Both the position numbers and the translations under genes were made by a program. From assembly GCF_014699135.1 (NCBI RefSeq), contig NZ_JACOFT010000006.1, positions 239,690 through 303,689 of the forward strand: a stretch of DNA of 64,000 bases, in the 5' to 3' direction. This DNA is from Cognatundibacterium aquatile (GTDB taxonomy: Bacteria > Pseudomonadota > Gammaproteobacteria > Burkholderiales > Burkholderiaceae_D). Under the pieces are notes generated by a model, which was given only the letters and a program-made list of their open reading frames with translations, had not been told where the DNA came from and made no database searches. This document shows, piece after piece, positions 45,964 to 54,675 of the stretch. Position 1 is the stretch's first letter; each line of letters begins with the position of its first letter.

Positions 45964-48534
45964 ATGGAAGTATCACGCATCCGTGCCCTGCGTGGCCCGA
46001 ATCTCTGGAGCCATCATACGTCGGTAGAAGCGATCGTTGCCTGCAACGAAGCTGAATGTTCAATTGCAGAACTGGTCGGTTTTGAAGACCGTTTGCGTGC
46101 ATTATTCCCCGAGCTAAGCATTTTGCAACCGACAGGCTACAACGATGCGATCTCGATTGCGCATGTGTTTGAACTGACCACCCTGGGCTTACAGGCGCAA
46201 GCGGGATGTCCGGTTACATTCAGCCGCACGACGCAAACCCTGGAACAGGGAATTTTTCAGGTCGTTGTTGAATATTCCGAAGAAGCCGTTGGTCGCCTCG
46301 CACTCGAACTATCTGAAAAGCTGATTAATGCCGCACTCAACAACACAACGTTTGATCTGCAAGCCGCGCTGGATCAGTTACGCGAACTCGATGAAGATGT
46401 GCGCCTCGGACCATCGACCGGCTCTATCGTCAACGCAGCCGTTGCCCGCAATATCCCCTATCGTCGTCTGACCGATGGCAGCCTGGTCGCATTTGGCTGG
46501 GGCTCACGTCAGCGAAAAATACAGGCAGCGGAAATGGATGGCACCAGCGCCATTGCCGAAGCGATCGCACAAGATAAAGAATTAACCAAAAAACTGTTAC
46601 ACGCAGCCGGCGTACCTGTGCCGCTTGGCCGTTCCGTTGACGGCCCCGATGATGCATGGGCTGCCGCCCTGGAAATCGGCTTGCCTGTTGTGGTCAAACC
46701 TAAAGATGGTAATCAGGGTAAAGGCGTCACCGTCAACGTCACCACACGTGAACAATTGGTTGCTGGCTATCATGCAGCAACAGAGTTCCGCGACGACATC
46801 CTGGTTGAGCGCTTTTTACCGGGTAACGATTTCCGTCTGCTCGTCATCGGCAACAAGCTGGTCGCCGCTGCACGTCGCGACCCGCCGCAAGTGGTGGGCG
46901 ATGGCAAACAATCGGTGCGTCAACTGGTCGAACAGGTGAATAAAGATCCGCGTCGCGGCAGTGGTCACTCCACCTCGCTGACTAAAATCCGTTTTGATGA
47001 TATCGCGCTTGCCAGTCTCGCAAAACAAGGTCTGGAAGCAGACTCTGTACCGCCAAAAGGCCAGCGCGTCGTCTTGCGTAACAACGCCAATCTCTCTACG
47101 GGTGGCGCCGCGACAGACGTGACCGATGATGTTCATCCGGAAGTCGCCGCACGCGCTGTCGCTGCAGCACAAATGATCGGTCTTGATATTTGCGGCGTTG
47201 ATCTGGTGGCAGACAGCGTGTTAAAACCGATAGAACAGCAAAATGGCGGCATCGTCGAAGTCAACGCGGCACCGGGCTTGCGCATGCACATTTCCCCGTC
47301 GTTCGGGAAAGGTCGCGCCGTTGGTGAAGCAATCATCAGCGCCATGTTTGCGGATGGAGAAGATGGCCGCATTCCCATCGTTGCCGTCACTGGTACAAAT
47401 GGAAAAACCACCACAGTACGTCTGATCGCCCACCTGATGACTGCCTGCGGCTTACGCACTGGCATGACCAATACGGACGGCGTTTATATTGGTCATCGCC
47501 AGATCGATAGCGGCGACTGCAGCGGCCCTCGCAGCGCGCGTAATGTTTTGTCGCACCCAGATGTCGATGCTGCCGTATTTGAAACTGCCCGTGGCGGCGT
47601 CCTGCGCGAAGGTCTGGCCTATGATCGCTGCCAGGTTGCCGTCGTTACTAATATCGGCTCCGGCGATCATCTGGGCCTGAATTACATCACAACGGTGGAA
47701 GATCTGGCCGTTCTGAAACGCGTCATCGTCCAGAACGTGGCGGATAACGGTTATGCCGTACTGAATGCTGCGGATCCTATCGTTGCCAGCATGGCAGCGA
47801 ATTGCCCGTCGGCAGTGATTTTCTTTGCGGCCGACAGCCAGCATCCGGTGATGGCCGCGCACCGTGCACAGGGTAAGCGAGTTGTTTATATAGAAAACGG
47901 CGAACTGATTGCTGCCGAGGGCAAATCCCGCCACAGTATACGGCTGGCCGACATCCCTATCACCCGCAACGGCAGCATCGGCTTTCAGGTCGAAAACGTC
48001 ATGGCCTCAGTTGCCGCGGCATGGGCCATCAATCTCGACTGGGATCACATCCGCACTGGCCTGAAAACCTTTGCGAATGAAGCGGATAATGCGCCGGGTC
48101 GTTTCAATGTATTCCAATACCGCGGCGCCACCCTGATCGCAGATTACGGTCACAATCCGGATGCGATTCTGGCGCTGGTACGTGCAGTCGAAACCATGCC
48201 GGCCAAACGTCGCTCGGTTGTGATCAGCGGTGCCGGTGACCGCCGGGATCAGGACATTCGTCAGCAAACTGAAATTCTCGGCGAAGCCTTTGATGATGTC
48301 GTGCTGTATCAGGATCAGTGTCAGCGTGGTCGTGCTGATGGTGAAGTTGTTGCCCTGCTGCGCGAAGGCTTGAAAAATGCCTCAAAGACCAGTCGGGTTG
48401 ATGAGATACACGGTGAATTCATCGCGATTGATCTGGCAATGGACAGACTGGAAGAAGGTGATCTGTGTCTGATTCTGATCGATCAGGTGGAAGAAGCTCT
48501 GGCTCACATCGCCAAGCGGGTTGCGGAAGACTGA
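45964..48534 (+). CDS. cphA: Cyanophycin synthetase (CphA1)
   Basis: An 856-residue enzyme that builds multi-L-arginyl-poly-L-aspartate, a nitrogen/carbon store, by adding Asp to the backbone and Arg to side chains. All three domains are present: N-terminal (1-160, LRGPNLWSHHTS), ATP-grasp (about 205-465, GLPVVVKPKDGNQGKGV and EVNAAPGLRMHISPS) for Asp addition, and the Mur-ligase domain for Arg addition with intact P-loop AVTGTNGKTTTVRL (about residue 472) and the ligase motif ETARGGVLREGLAYDRC. The C-terminal lid holds DYGHNPDAI and GAGDRRDQD. It is downstream of the degenerate paralogue on the same strand. The terminator follows at 48559. No cyanophycinase gene is in the window. Confidence 0.95.
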   Translation: MEVSRIRALRGPNLWSHHTSVEAIVACNEAECSIAELVGFEDRLRALFPELSILQPTGYNDAISIAHVFELTTLGLQAQAGCPVTFSRTTQTLEQGIFQVVVEYSEEAVGRLALELSEKLINAALNNTTFDLQAALDQLRELDEDVRLGPSTGSIVNAAVARNIPYRRLTDGSLVAFGWGSRQRKIQAAEMDGTSAIAEAIAQDKELTKKLLHAAGVPVPLGRSVDGPDDAWAAALEIGLPVVVKPKDGNQGKGVTVNVTTREQLVAGYHAATEFRDDILVERFLPGNDFRLLVIGNKLVAAARRDPPQVVGDGKQSVRQLVEQVNKDPRRGSGHSTSLTKIRFDDIALASLAKQGLEADSVPPKGQRVVLRNNANLSTGGAATDVTDDVHPEVAARAVAAAQMIGLDICGVDLVADSVLKPIEQQNGGIVEVNAAPGLRMHISPSFGKGRAVGEAIISAMFADGEDGRIPIVAVTGTNGKTTTVRLIAHLMTACGLRTGMTNTDGVYIGHRQIDSGDCSGPRSARNVLSHPDVDAAVFETARGGVLREGLAYDRCQVAVVTNIGSGDHLGLNYITTVEDLAVLKRVIVQNVADNGYAVLNAADPIVASMAANCPSAVIFFAADSQHPVMAAHRAQGKRVVYIENGELIAAEGKSRHSIRLADIPITRNGSIGFQVENVMASVAAAWAINLDWDHIRTGLKTFANEADNAPGRFNVFQYRGATLIADYGHNPDAILALVRAVETMPAKRRSVVISGAGDRRDQDIRQQTEILGEAFDDVVLYQDQCQRGRADGEVVALLREGLKNASKTSRVDEIHGEFIAIDLAMDRLEEGDLCLILIDQVEEALAHIAKRVAED

Positions 48535-48558
48535 TTCAGTCATTTCCCTCAACACACT

Positions 48559-48586
48559 AATGCCGGGTTGATCCCGGCATTTTTAT
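48559..48586 (+). terminator. Rho-independent terminator after cphA
   Basis: AATGCCGGG pairs with CCCGGCATT around a 5-base loop, followed by a T run. It ends the cyanophycin synthetase transcript. Confidence 0.9.
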
Positions 48587-48617
48587 TGGAACGCGATATC
48601 TACTGCTCGCTCACGCA

Positions 48618-49157
48618 TCAGATTCCGAACACAATCTGCTGGCTGTCTATCGCGCGGATCGCCGGACCAAAGCTGCTGATATTTCCCAGCGTCGCATTGT
48701 GATGTGTGCGTATCTGCAAAGCACTCGCATGCGCTTTATCGTGAGTGGTATGCGCATCGGCAGCAATAATCACAGGATAACCAAGCGCCGCTGCCCGGCG
48801 GCTGGTGGTATCGACACAAAATTCGCTGGCATAACCACAAATGACGATTAACTCAGCTCCCCACTGCTCCAGCAAACTGCTCAGCTCGGTGCGTAAAAAG
48901 GAATCCGGCGTGGTCTTGCGCAAAATGGTGTCGCCGTCTTCCAGAATCAACCGCTGCTCCAGTTGCCAGTTGTCTGAGCCAAACGCCAGTTCGTCGTCTT
49001 CGGTCTCATGCTGAACGAAAACAACAGGGGTTCCCGCATGGCGTGCCCGGTCAGCAAGAATATTGATGCGATCAACGACCGCATCGGCTTCATAAGGTCG
49101 CGGCTCGTGATCAAACAAACCGCGTTGCACGTCGATAATCAGCAAAATACATTTCAT
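48618..49157 (-). CDS. Cysteine hydrolase, isochorismatase family
   Basis: A 179-residue hydrolase with the isochorismatase-like fold. The catalytic triad can be read: Asp9 (LLIIDVQRG), Lys81 (ILRKTTPDSF) and Cys114 (GYASEFCVDTT). The family includes nicotinamidases and amide hydrolases; here the substrate is not known. The cis-peptide motif before the Cys (ICGYAS) fits. It stands convergent to cphA. The cyanophycin link is only positional, and it is not one of the known cyanophycin-degrading enzymes. Confidence 0.85.
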   Translation of the reverse strand: MKCILLIIDVQRGLFDHEPRPYEADAVVDRINILADRARHAGTPVVFVQHETEDDELAFGSDNWQLEQRLILEDGDTILRKTTPDSFLRTELSSLLEQWGAELIVICGYASEFCVDTTSRRAAALGYPVIIAADAHTTHDKAHASALQIRTHHNATLGNISSFGPAIRAIDSQQIVFGI

Positions 49158-49396
49158 CGCGAACCTTTATGCAGGTGAAGCACTGATCTTAACGCATAAA
49201 ATGCCAGAAAAACATCCTGAGCTGCCGGATCAGGCTCATCGTCATCTTGCACGCGGTACAAAGATCGATGTGATTCGCTCACTGTGCAAGAACATCGTTC
49301 GCAATACAGAAATACGGTAGCGCTATCCAACGATGGCGGATGGCAGAATCCGCGTCAGGAGTAAAGAAGTGACATCAGCAGCACTCATGGGGCCAA

Positions 49397-49418
49397 AATA
49401 TACTGGGGGGAGTATATT
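49397..49418. promoter_or_regulatory. RcnR/CsoR-like operator palindrome (TACT-G6-AGTA)
   Basis: AATATACT and AGTATATT are perfect inverted 8-base arms around six G. The core TACTGGGGGGAGTA closely resembles operators of the RcnR/CsoR/FrmR family of metal- and formaldehyde-responsive repressors, which recognise TACT, a G-tract and AGTA. No such regulator or transporter gene is beside it here, so its role is open. Confidence 0.45.
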
Positions 49419-49490
49419 CAGAAGCCCTTTATTTATAAGGAGATGAAGGCAAAAATGGCATTTTAAGGAGGGAGTATGTGCCTTGCGCCC

Positions 49491-49519
49491 AAAAAAATAC
49501 CGGGCTGACCGCACCCGGT
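49491..49519 (-). terminator. Terminator of the ribbon-helix-helix gene
   Basis: On the minus strand ACCGGG (49519-49514) pairs with CCCGGT (49504-49499), followed by A and seven T. It ends the minus-strand transcript. Confidence 0.85.
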
Positions 49520-49545
49520 GAATTTGCGCCGCTGCTAAACAGGCA

Positions 49546-49890
49546 TCAAATTAAAAAACGAGCCATCTCTGGCTGCGATTCCCGCACACCTGCCAATGGC
49601 AGATTTTTATTGGTGGAAATATCCCCCTCCACCATCAGCGATGTGTACCGCAGACAACAAACGCGCAGAAAAGAGCTGAAATTATCGATATGACCGCGAT
49701 ATTCAATCAACTCATCATAGAGCCTGGTAATGAGTTGATTCGTGTTCATGCCATCGCGTTCAGCAATTTCCTGCAGGGTCAGCCAAAACAGTTTTTCGAG
49801 ACGAATCGAAGTAACGACGCCGTGTAAGCGCAGCGAGCGCGCTTTGGATTCATACAAGCCAGGGTCGGCTTTGACAAAAATTTCACACAT
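49546..49890 (-). CDS. Ribbon-helix-helix domain protein
   Basis: A 114-residue protein of the RHH_4 type. The sequence from MCEIFVKADPGLYESKARSLRLHGVVTSIRLEKLFWLTLQEIAERDGMNTNQLITRLYDELIEYRGHIDNFSSFLRVCCLRY is typical, with the beta-strand SLRLHGVVTSIRLE and two helices. Such proteins may bind DNA as dimers; targets are not known. The ATG at 49890 is chosen because GGGGTG lies upstream and MCEIF is the common family start; a longer frame extends 55 residues upstream without homology. It lies 61 bases after the DJ-1/PfpI gene on the same strand. Confidence 0.82.
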   Translation of the reverse strand: MCEIFVKADPGLYESKARSLRLHGVVTSIRLEKLFWLTLQEIAERDGMNTNQLITRLYDELIEYRGHIDNFSSFLRVCCLRYTSLMVEGDISTNKNLPLAGVRESQPEMARFLI

Positions 49891-49951
49891 GATGCACCCC
49901 GCAAATCGCCAAGCAAACTTTCTGCTGACGATTATACGGGCAATGCCATTT

Positions 49952-50533
49952 TTATAAATGGATTTTTGTTCCCAGCAAAGCAAGGAATTGCGCAATCCAT
50001 GCCGGATGCGCAGGCCAGGCTGGTGCCGTAACAAAATTTTTGTCGGTGATTGCATCGGTCACAGGGATTGCCGCATAAACGCCGCCAGCCAGCTCCACCT
50101 CTGGCTGACAGGCGGGATAGGCTGAACAGCGCACGCCATCCAATACCTTCGCCGCAGCCAGAATCTGCGCACCGTGGCAGACTGCGGCAACGGGTTTCTG
50201 TTGCTGTGCGAAATGGCGTGTAATTTCGATCACGCGCGGATTCAGGCGCAGATATTCCGGTGCCCTGCCGCCGGGAATCAACAAAGCGTCGTAGTCATGC
50301 TCATTGATACTGGCAAAATCATGCGTCAGAATAAAACGATGCCCGGGTTTTTCCGTGTAGGTTTGCTGGCCTTCAAAATCATGAATCGCCGTCGCAACGT
50401 AGTCACCGGCTTTTTTATCCGGGCAAACGGCATGCACTTCGTGACCAACGGCGAGCAGTGTCTGAAACGGCACCATCACTTCGTAATCTTCAACAAAGTC
50501 CCCTACCAGCATAAGAATTTTTTTTGCAGCCAT
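49952..50533 (-). CDS. DJ-1/PfpI family protein
   Basis: A 193-residue class I glutamine amidotransferase-like protein. Nucleophile Cys119 is followed by His120 in [11 protein letters not shown], the acid Glu lies in GDFVEDYEV (Glu15), and [11 protein letters not shown] matches the PfpI signature. Such proteins act as proteases, deglycases or glyoxalases; the exact reaction is uncertain. A purposeful arrangement with the ribbon-helix-helix gene is plausible. It is divergent from the diguanylate cyclase gene. Confidence 0.87.
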   Translation of the reverse strand: MAAKKILMLVGDFVEDYEVMVPFQTLLAVGHEVHAVCPDKKAGDYVATAIHDFEGQQTYTEKPGHRFILTHDFASINEHDYDALLIPGGRAPEYLRLNPRVIEITRHFAQQQKPVAAVCHGAQILAAAKVLDGVRCSAYPACQPEVELAGGVYAAIPVTDAITDKNFVTAPAWPAHPAWIAQFLALLGTKIHL

Positions 50534-50874
50534 GATGTCTCCTGTTATCGGTTAAAAGCGGAAACTGATTGTTAAGCGGATTGATCTTCTGATGGTAATG
50601 ACGGGATACTACATTTCGTCAAATCCGTCCGCGCTTGCATTCAGCAACGACACCACTGCCTAGCGCGGAAGCGACTACGCACCTGCGATTGCAGCCAAGA
50701 CAGACATACAACGTACGCCTGTCTTTTTTACGCCATAATCGTACTTCGCAGATGAAGAAATCGGATATTTCAGCCTGCATATAGAAGACGCTGAACAATC
50801 TCGTATAAAATTCAACACAGCAACATGGTTTCATTTATTGGTGTTACGCCGACTGGCGCACATACGGAGAAGCA
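50534..50874. other. Divergent intergenic region holding a structured non-coding stretch
   Basis: This 341-base gap between the DJ-1/PfpI and diguanylate cyclase genes has no credible gene. Its middle part (50599-50728) contains three successive hairpins, the last with a T run; see the separate entry. The end carries GGAG before the cyclase ATG. Confidence 0.6.
50599..50728 (+). ncRNA. Candidate small RNA or cyclase leader with intrinsic terminator
   Basis: Three inverted repeats follow each other on the plus strand: TGACG/CGTCA (50599-50603, 50617-50621), CCGCGCT/AGCGCGG (50629-50635, 50661-50667) and AAGACAG/CTGTCTT (50696-50702, 50718-50724), the last with further T. There is no open reading frame with a ribosome binding site. 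It may be an sRNA, or an attenuated leader of the diguanylate cyclase gene. No match to a known RNA family is evident to me. Confidence 0.35.
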
Positions 50875-52221
50875 ATGGCAGAAGCAGGGTTGTTATTTAA
50901 GAATCAGGTAAAACTGCTGGCACAGACCTTTTTCATCAAAGACAATAAAAAAGAACTTCTGCTCTGCGCGCATAAGTATGATTTCGACATACACTTTTTC
51001 GATCAGATGAGCGACTTTGTCACTGCCGTCGAAAATGCGAGCGATCAGGATTTATTTGTGATTGATCTCGACGTGCTCTACAACATGCAAAACGACATGC
51101 AGCAGCAGCGTCGTCAGACCATGTTCCTCAGCGATCTGTTGCAAAGACTGCCAGCCCACCATAACTATGTCTATCTGCAAACGGTCAGGCAGGGTGAACG
51201 CTTCTTACTACAACAAAAGCTGGTTGAAAGTAATTGCCTGGCCTACGCTGAAAAACCAATCAGCAATGAAGTGTTGGTTGATAAACTATTCAATCTTTTT
51301 GGCCGCCACAAACGCGGCGAAACCAATGTGATCGTTTATCTCGGCGAGATCGTGCCGCTCAACACACAGTTACTTGCCGAGCACAGCGTGCAGCTATTGC
51401 ATTCGCAGGATGCACGCTCGTTACATGTCAAAGTCAAAGAAATGCAGCCTGACATCGTCATGATCGATCAATCGCATTTTTTGAATACAGAAGCACTGGT
51501 GCGGGTATTAAAAAAGAACATTGAATTCGATCAGAGTCGTGAAATCATCATGCTGCAACAAGAGGCGAATACCATGCTCGCACGACACGCACTCGACAGC
51601 GGCTTCGATGAAATCATACAAAAGACGGACAACGACGTACTGACCCGCCTGCTACTGAATCGTATCGATAAAATCCGCGCCAGCAAAGATCTGATCAGCC
51701 GTGATCGCGCAACGGGTCTGCTGAATAAAATCGGTTTGCAAAAGAAAGCGCAAGAATTAATACGCCGCGCCAATCGCGAAGGAAAGTGCCTCGCCTATGG
51801 CATTCTCGACATCGATAAATTCAAGCTCATCAACGATACCTGGGGGCATTATTTCGGTGATATCGTCATTAAACGTTTATCGCTGGTACTTTCAGGATTG
51901 CTGGGCGAGCATGATTTGCTGAGCCGTTTCGGTGGCGAAGAATTCGTGGTGATATTCTGGGATTGCGATCGAGAACAAGGCAAACTAAAGCTGGACGCAA
52001 TGCGCGAGGCGTTCAGCAACATCATTTTTGAAACCAGGCCGGGAGAAAATAAGCAATTCACGTTCAGCGGCGGCCTGTCCGATTTCCCTTGCTGCAAAAC
52101 TGAAAACGATCTGTTCTTACAAGCCGATGCCGCACTGTATCAGGCAAAACAAGCCGGGCGTAATCAGGTTTGCCTGATGCAGGATTTACCAGAAGCCGGA
52201 CATAAACGCTGGCAGTATTAA
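50875..52221 (+). CDS. Diguanylate cyclase with N-terminal receiver-like domains
   Basis: A 448-residue GGDEF-type enzyme that makes cyclic di-GMP from GTP. The GGDEF domain covers about residues 275-440, with signature GGEEF at 353-357 (GGDEF variant that remains active). The allosteric I-site RxxD normally located 5 residues upstream reads GEHD, so product inhibition is probably lost. The N-terminal 270 residues show receiver-like alternation (FVIDLDVLYN, DIVMIDQSHFLN, EIIMLQQEANTMLARHALDSGFDEII), perhaps two degenerate receiver domains; there is no clear phosphoacceptor context. GGAGAAG precedes the ATG. Regulation by phosphorylation is therefore uncertain. Confidence 0.9.
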   Translation: MAEAGLLFKNQVKLLAQTFFIKDNKKELLLCAHKYDFDIHFFDQMSDFVTAVENASDQDLFVIDLDVLYNMQNDMQQQRRQTMFLSDLLQRLPAHHNYVYLQTVRQGERFLLQQKLVESNCLAYAEKPISNEVLVDKLFNLFGRHKRGETNVIVYLGEIVPLNTQLLAEHSVQLLHSQDARSLHVKVKEMQPDIVMIDQSHFLNTEALVRVLKKNIEFDQSREIIMLQQEANTMLARHALDSGFDEIIQKTDNDVLTRLLLNRIDKIRASKDLISRDRATGLLNKIGLQKKAQELIRRANREGKCLAYGILDIDKFKLINDTWGHYFGDIVIKRLSLVLSGLLGEHDLLSRFGGEEFVVIFWDCDREQGKLKLDAMREAFSNIIFETRPGENKQFTFSGGLSDFPCCKTENDLFLQADAALYQAKQAGRNQVCLMQDLPEAGHKRWQY

Positions 52222-52273
52222 GTACATATCGCTTTGACTGCTGTGATTGCTGAGAATGGCACCCCGCCAGCCC

Positions 52274-52297
52274 GCAATAACGCAATAACGCAATAAC
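52274..52297. repeat. Tandem repeat, three copies of an 8-base unit
   Basis: GCAATAAC occurs three times head to tail directly, followed by GG. It lies 50 bases after the diguanylate cyclase stop and before the uvrB end. It looks like slippage expansion. Confidence 0.85.
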
Positions 52298-52360
52298 GGA
52301 AACAGGTGATACGGCGGATTCCATATCACCTGCACCTACTAATAGCGCCTTATTCCGTCT

Positions 52361-54454
52361 TCAGACGGGCACATTATCGCTGCCGCCGGCACCAAACAAT
52401 TGCTGTTTCAAATGCGCGAGCTGATCGCGGACTTGTGCGGCTTTCTCGAATTCCAGATTTTTTGCGTGATCCAGCATCAGTTTTTCCAGACGTTTTATTT
52501 CACGACTGATCTGCTTCTCACTCATGACTTCGTATTTTGCCTGCTCCTGCGCCGCCACAAGATCATCTCTGGCTTCCTGCTGGTTATACACGCCATCGAT
52601 AATGTCTTTAATCTGTTTGCGGATACCTGTCGGAGTAATATTATTTTCGAGGTTGAATGCCAGTTGCTTGTTGCGACGACGTTCGGTTTCGCCCATGGCG
52701 CGACGCATAGAATCTGTGATTTTATCGGCATACAGAATCGCTTTCCCATGCAGGTTACGCGCCGCACGACCAATCGTCTGAATCAGGCTGCGCTCAGAGC
52801 GCAGAAAGCCTTCTTTATCCGCATCCAGAATCGCCACCAATGAGACCTCTGGAATATCCAGCCCTTCACGCAGCAAGTTAATACCGACCAATACATCAAA
52901 GGTACCAAGACGCAAATCACGGATAATCTCCACCCGCTCAACGGTATCAATGTCGCTGTGCAAATAACGGACTTTAATGCCATTCTCAGTTAAAAATTCC
53001 GTTAACTGCTCCGACATGCGTTTGGTCAGGGTCGTGACCAGTACCCGCTCATTTTTCTTCACGCGGTCGGTAATTTCGCCCATCAGATCGTCAACTTGCG
53101 TTAACGCTGGCCGCACTTCGATTTCGGGATCGACTAATCCTGTCGGCCGCACAACCTGCTCCACCACCTGATCGGCATGCTGGTGCTCGTAATCTCCCGG
53201 TGTCGCAGAAACAAACACGGTTTGCCGCATTTTGCTTTCGAATTCAGCGAACTTGAGCGGACGATTATCAAGTGCCGACGGCAAGCGGAAGCCATAATCG
53301 ACCAGATTGGTTTTCCGCGCCCGGTCGCCGTTGTACATACCGTTTAATTGCCCGGTCAGCACATGCGACTCATCCAAAAACATCAGGGCATCGGCTGGCA
53401 AATAATCGACCAGCGTCGGTGGCGGTTCGCCCGCTTTGGCACCACTCAAGTGGCGTGAATAATTTTCAATCCCTTTTGTAAAACCTATCTCTGCCATCAT
53501 TTCCAAATCAAAGCGGGTACGCTGCTCGATACGCTGCTCTTCGATCAGCTTGTTTTCCCGACGGAAGAAATCCAGGCGTTCGCGCAACTCTTCTTTAATG
53601 GTTTCTATCGCCCGCAAAACCGTCTCGCGTGGTGTTACATAATGCGAACCCGGATATACGGTGAAACGAGGAATTTTCTGCTTAATACGACCCGTCAGTG
53701 GATCGAACAGCTGTAAGTTTTCGATTTCGTCGTCAAACATTTCCACGCGAACCGCGAGTTCAGCATGTTCAGCTGGGAAAATATCAATGGTGTCACCGCG
53801 TACCCGGAAAGTACCGCGACCAAAATCAACGTCATTGCGCGAATACTGCATCTGTATCAGACGGGCAATGACATCACGCTGACTGACTTTGTCTCGGGCA
53901 CGCAAAGTCAGAATCATTTTGTGATATTCGTTAGGATTACCGATACCATAAATGGCTGACACAGTTGCCACGATAATCACATCCCGACGCTCCATCAGTG
54001 ATTTGGTGCAAGATAAGCGCATCTGTTCGATATGCTCGTTAATCGCGGAATCTTTTTCAATGAACAGATCCCGTTGGGGTACATAGGCTTCAGGCTGATA
54101 GTAGTCGTAGTAAGACACAAAATACTCAACTGCATTGCGCGGAAAAAACTCTCTGAACTCACTGTATAACTGAGCAGCCAAGGTTTTATTCGGTGCAAAT
54201 ATAATCGCCGGACGGCCGGTTCTTGCGATGACATTCGCCATCGTGTACGTCTTACCGGAGCCCGTCACCCCCAGCAGAGTTTGAAAAAATAGTCCGTCAT
54301 TGATGCCCTCCACCAACTGAGCAATGGCAGTTGGTTGATCACCAGTTGGCTGAAACAACTGATATAACTGATAAGGAGAGTCTGGAAACGATATAAACTT
54401 TGCTTCATCCAATTGATCAGATAAAGCGACTGAATTCACAGGTGCGACCGCCAT
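52361..54454 (-). CDS. uvrB: Excinuclease ABC subunit B
   Basis: A 697-residue nucleotide-excision repair helicase-like protein that loads onto damaged DNA with UvrA and positions UvrC. It has Walker A GVTGSGKT, the beta-hairpin segment [25 protein letters not shown], the DEAD-like DESHV box (FLDESHVL), helicase motif QTIGRAARN, and the C-terminal UVR motif ([27 protein letters not shown]) that contacts UvrC. Full length. Divergent from the aminotransferase gene. I see no convincing LexA box upstream. Confidence 0.97.
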   Translation of the reverse strand: MAVAPVNSVALSDQLDEAKFISFPDSPYQLYQLFQPTGDQPTAIAQLVEGINDGLFFQTLLGVTGSGKTYTMANVIARTGRPAIIFAPNKTLAAQLYSEFREFFPRNAVEYFVSYYDYYQPEAYVPQRDLFIEKDSAINEHIEQMRLSCTKSLMERRDVIIVATVSAIYGIGNPNEYHKMILTLRARDKVSQRDVIARLIQMQYSRNDVDFGRGTFRVRGDTIDIFPAEHAELAVRVEMFDDEIENLQLFDPLTGRIKQKIPRFTVYPGSHYVTPRETVLRAIETIKEELRERLDFFRRENKLIEEQRIEQRTRFDLEMMAEIGFTKGIENYSRHLSGAKAGEPPPTLVDYLPADALMFLDESHVLTGQLNGMYNGDRARKTNLVDYGFRLPSALDNRPLKFAEFESKMRQTVFVSATPGDYEHQHADQVVEQVVRPTGLVDPEIEVRPALTQVDDLMGEITDRVKKNERVLVTTLTKRMSEQLTEFLTENGIKVRYLHSDIDTVERVEIIRDLRLGTFDVLVGINLLREGLDIPEVSLVAILDADKEGFLRSERSLIQTIGRAARNLHGKAILYADKITDSMRRAMGETERRRNKQLAFNLENNITPTGIRKQIKDIIDGVYNQQEARDDLVAAQEQAKYEVMSEKQISREIKRLEKLMLDHAKNLEFEKAAQVRDQLAHLKQQLFGAGGSDNVPV

Positions 54455-54675
54455 GGTTCTATTACCTTTGTTAGAATATGAGGCTGATAGGATTTACGCA
54501 AAACAAACGTGAAAACGCGCTATCCACGCGTCAACTGATTAGTACCATCCATACTGATAACACTGTATTGCTCAGCATACCTAGCCTGAACAATTTTACG
54601 TAAGCCCTATAACATTCGTATTTTTATCACTCCAACCATTACTGTCGGCAACGGCAGATAATTTTCCATATTATC

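Larger units (their letters stand above)
49158..49545. other. Intergenic region with no credible gene
   Basis: This 388-base gap holds a TACT-G6-AGTA palindrome (49397-49418), a minus-strand terminator (49491-49519), and two strong Shine-Dalgarno sequences on the plus strand (AAGGAG near 49437 and AAGGAGGGAG at 49465) each followed by an ATG. They open only frames of 7 and 10 codons. A 39-codon plus frame at 49201-49320 has no ribosome binding site. Confidence 0.6.

Noticed and set aside
49201..49320. 39-codon plus-strand open frame starting ATGCCAGAAAAACAT
   Set aside because: No ribosome binding site, no recognisable domain, and no coupling to a neighbour. A resemblance to a small CsoR-type protein was considered because of the nearby palindrome, but the expected Cys/His pattern is not present.
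50619..50834. 71-codon minus-strand frame in the gap before the diguanylate cyclase gene
   Set aside because: It has no ribosome binding site and Cys/Arg-rich random composition, and it covers the hairpin region that looks non-coding.
54555..54595. Possible LexA box upstream of uvrB (CTGTATTGCTCAGCAT)
   Set aside because: The left half CTGT is fine but the right half does not give CAG in the correct position, so the match to CTGT-N8-ACAG is too poor.
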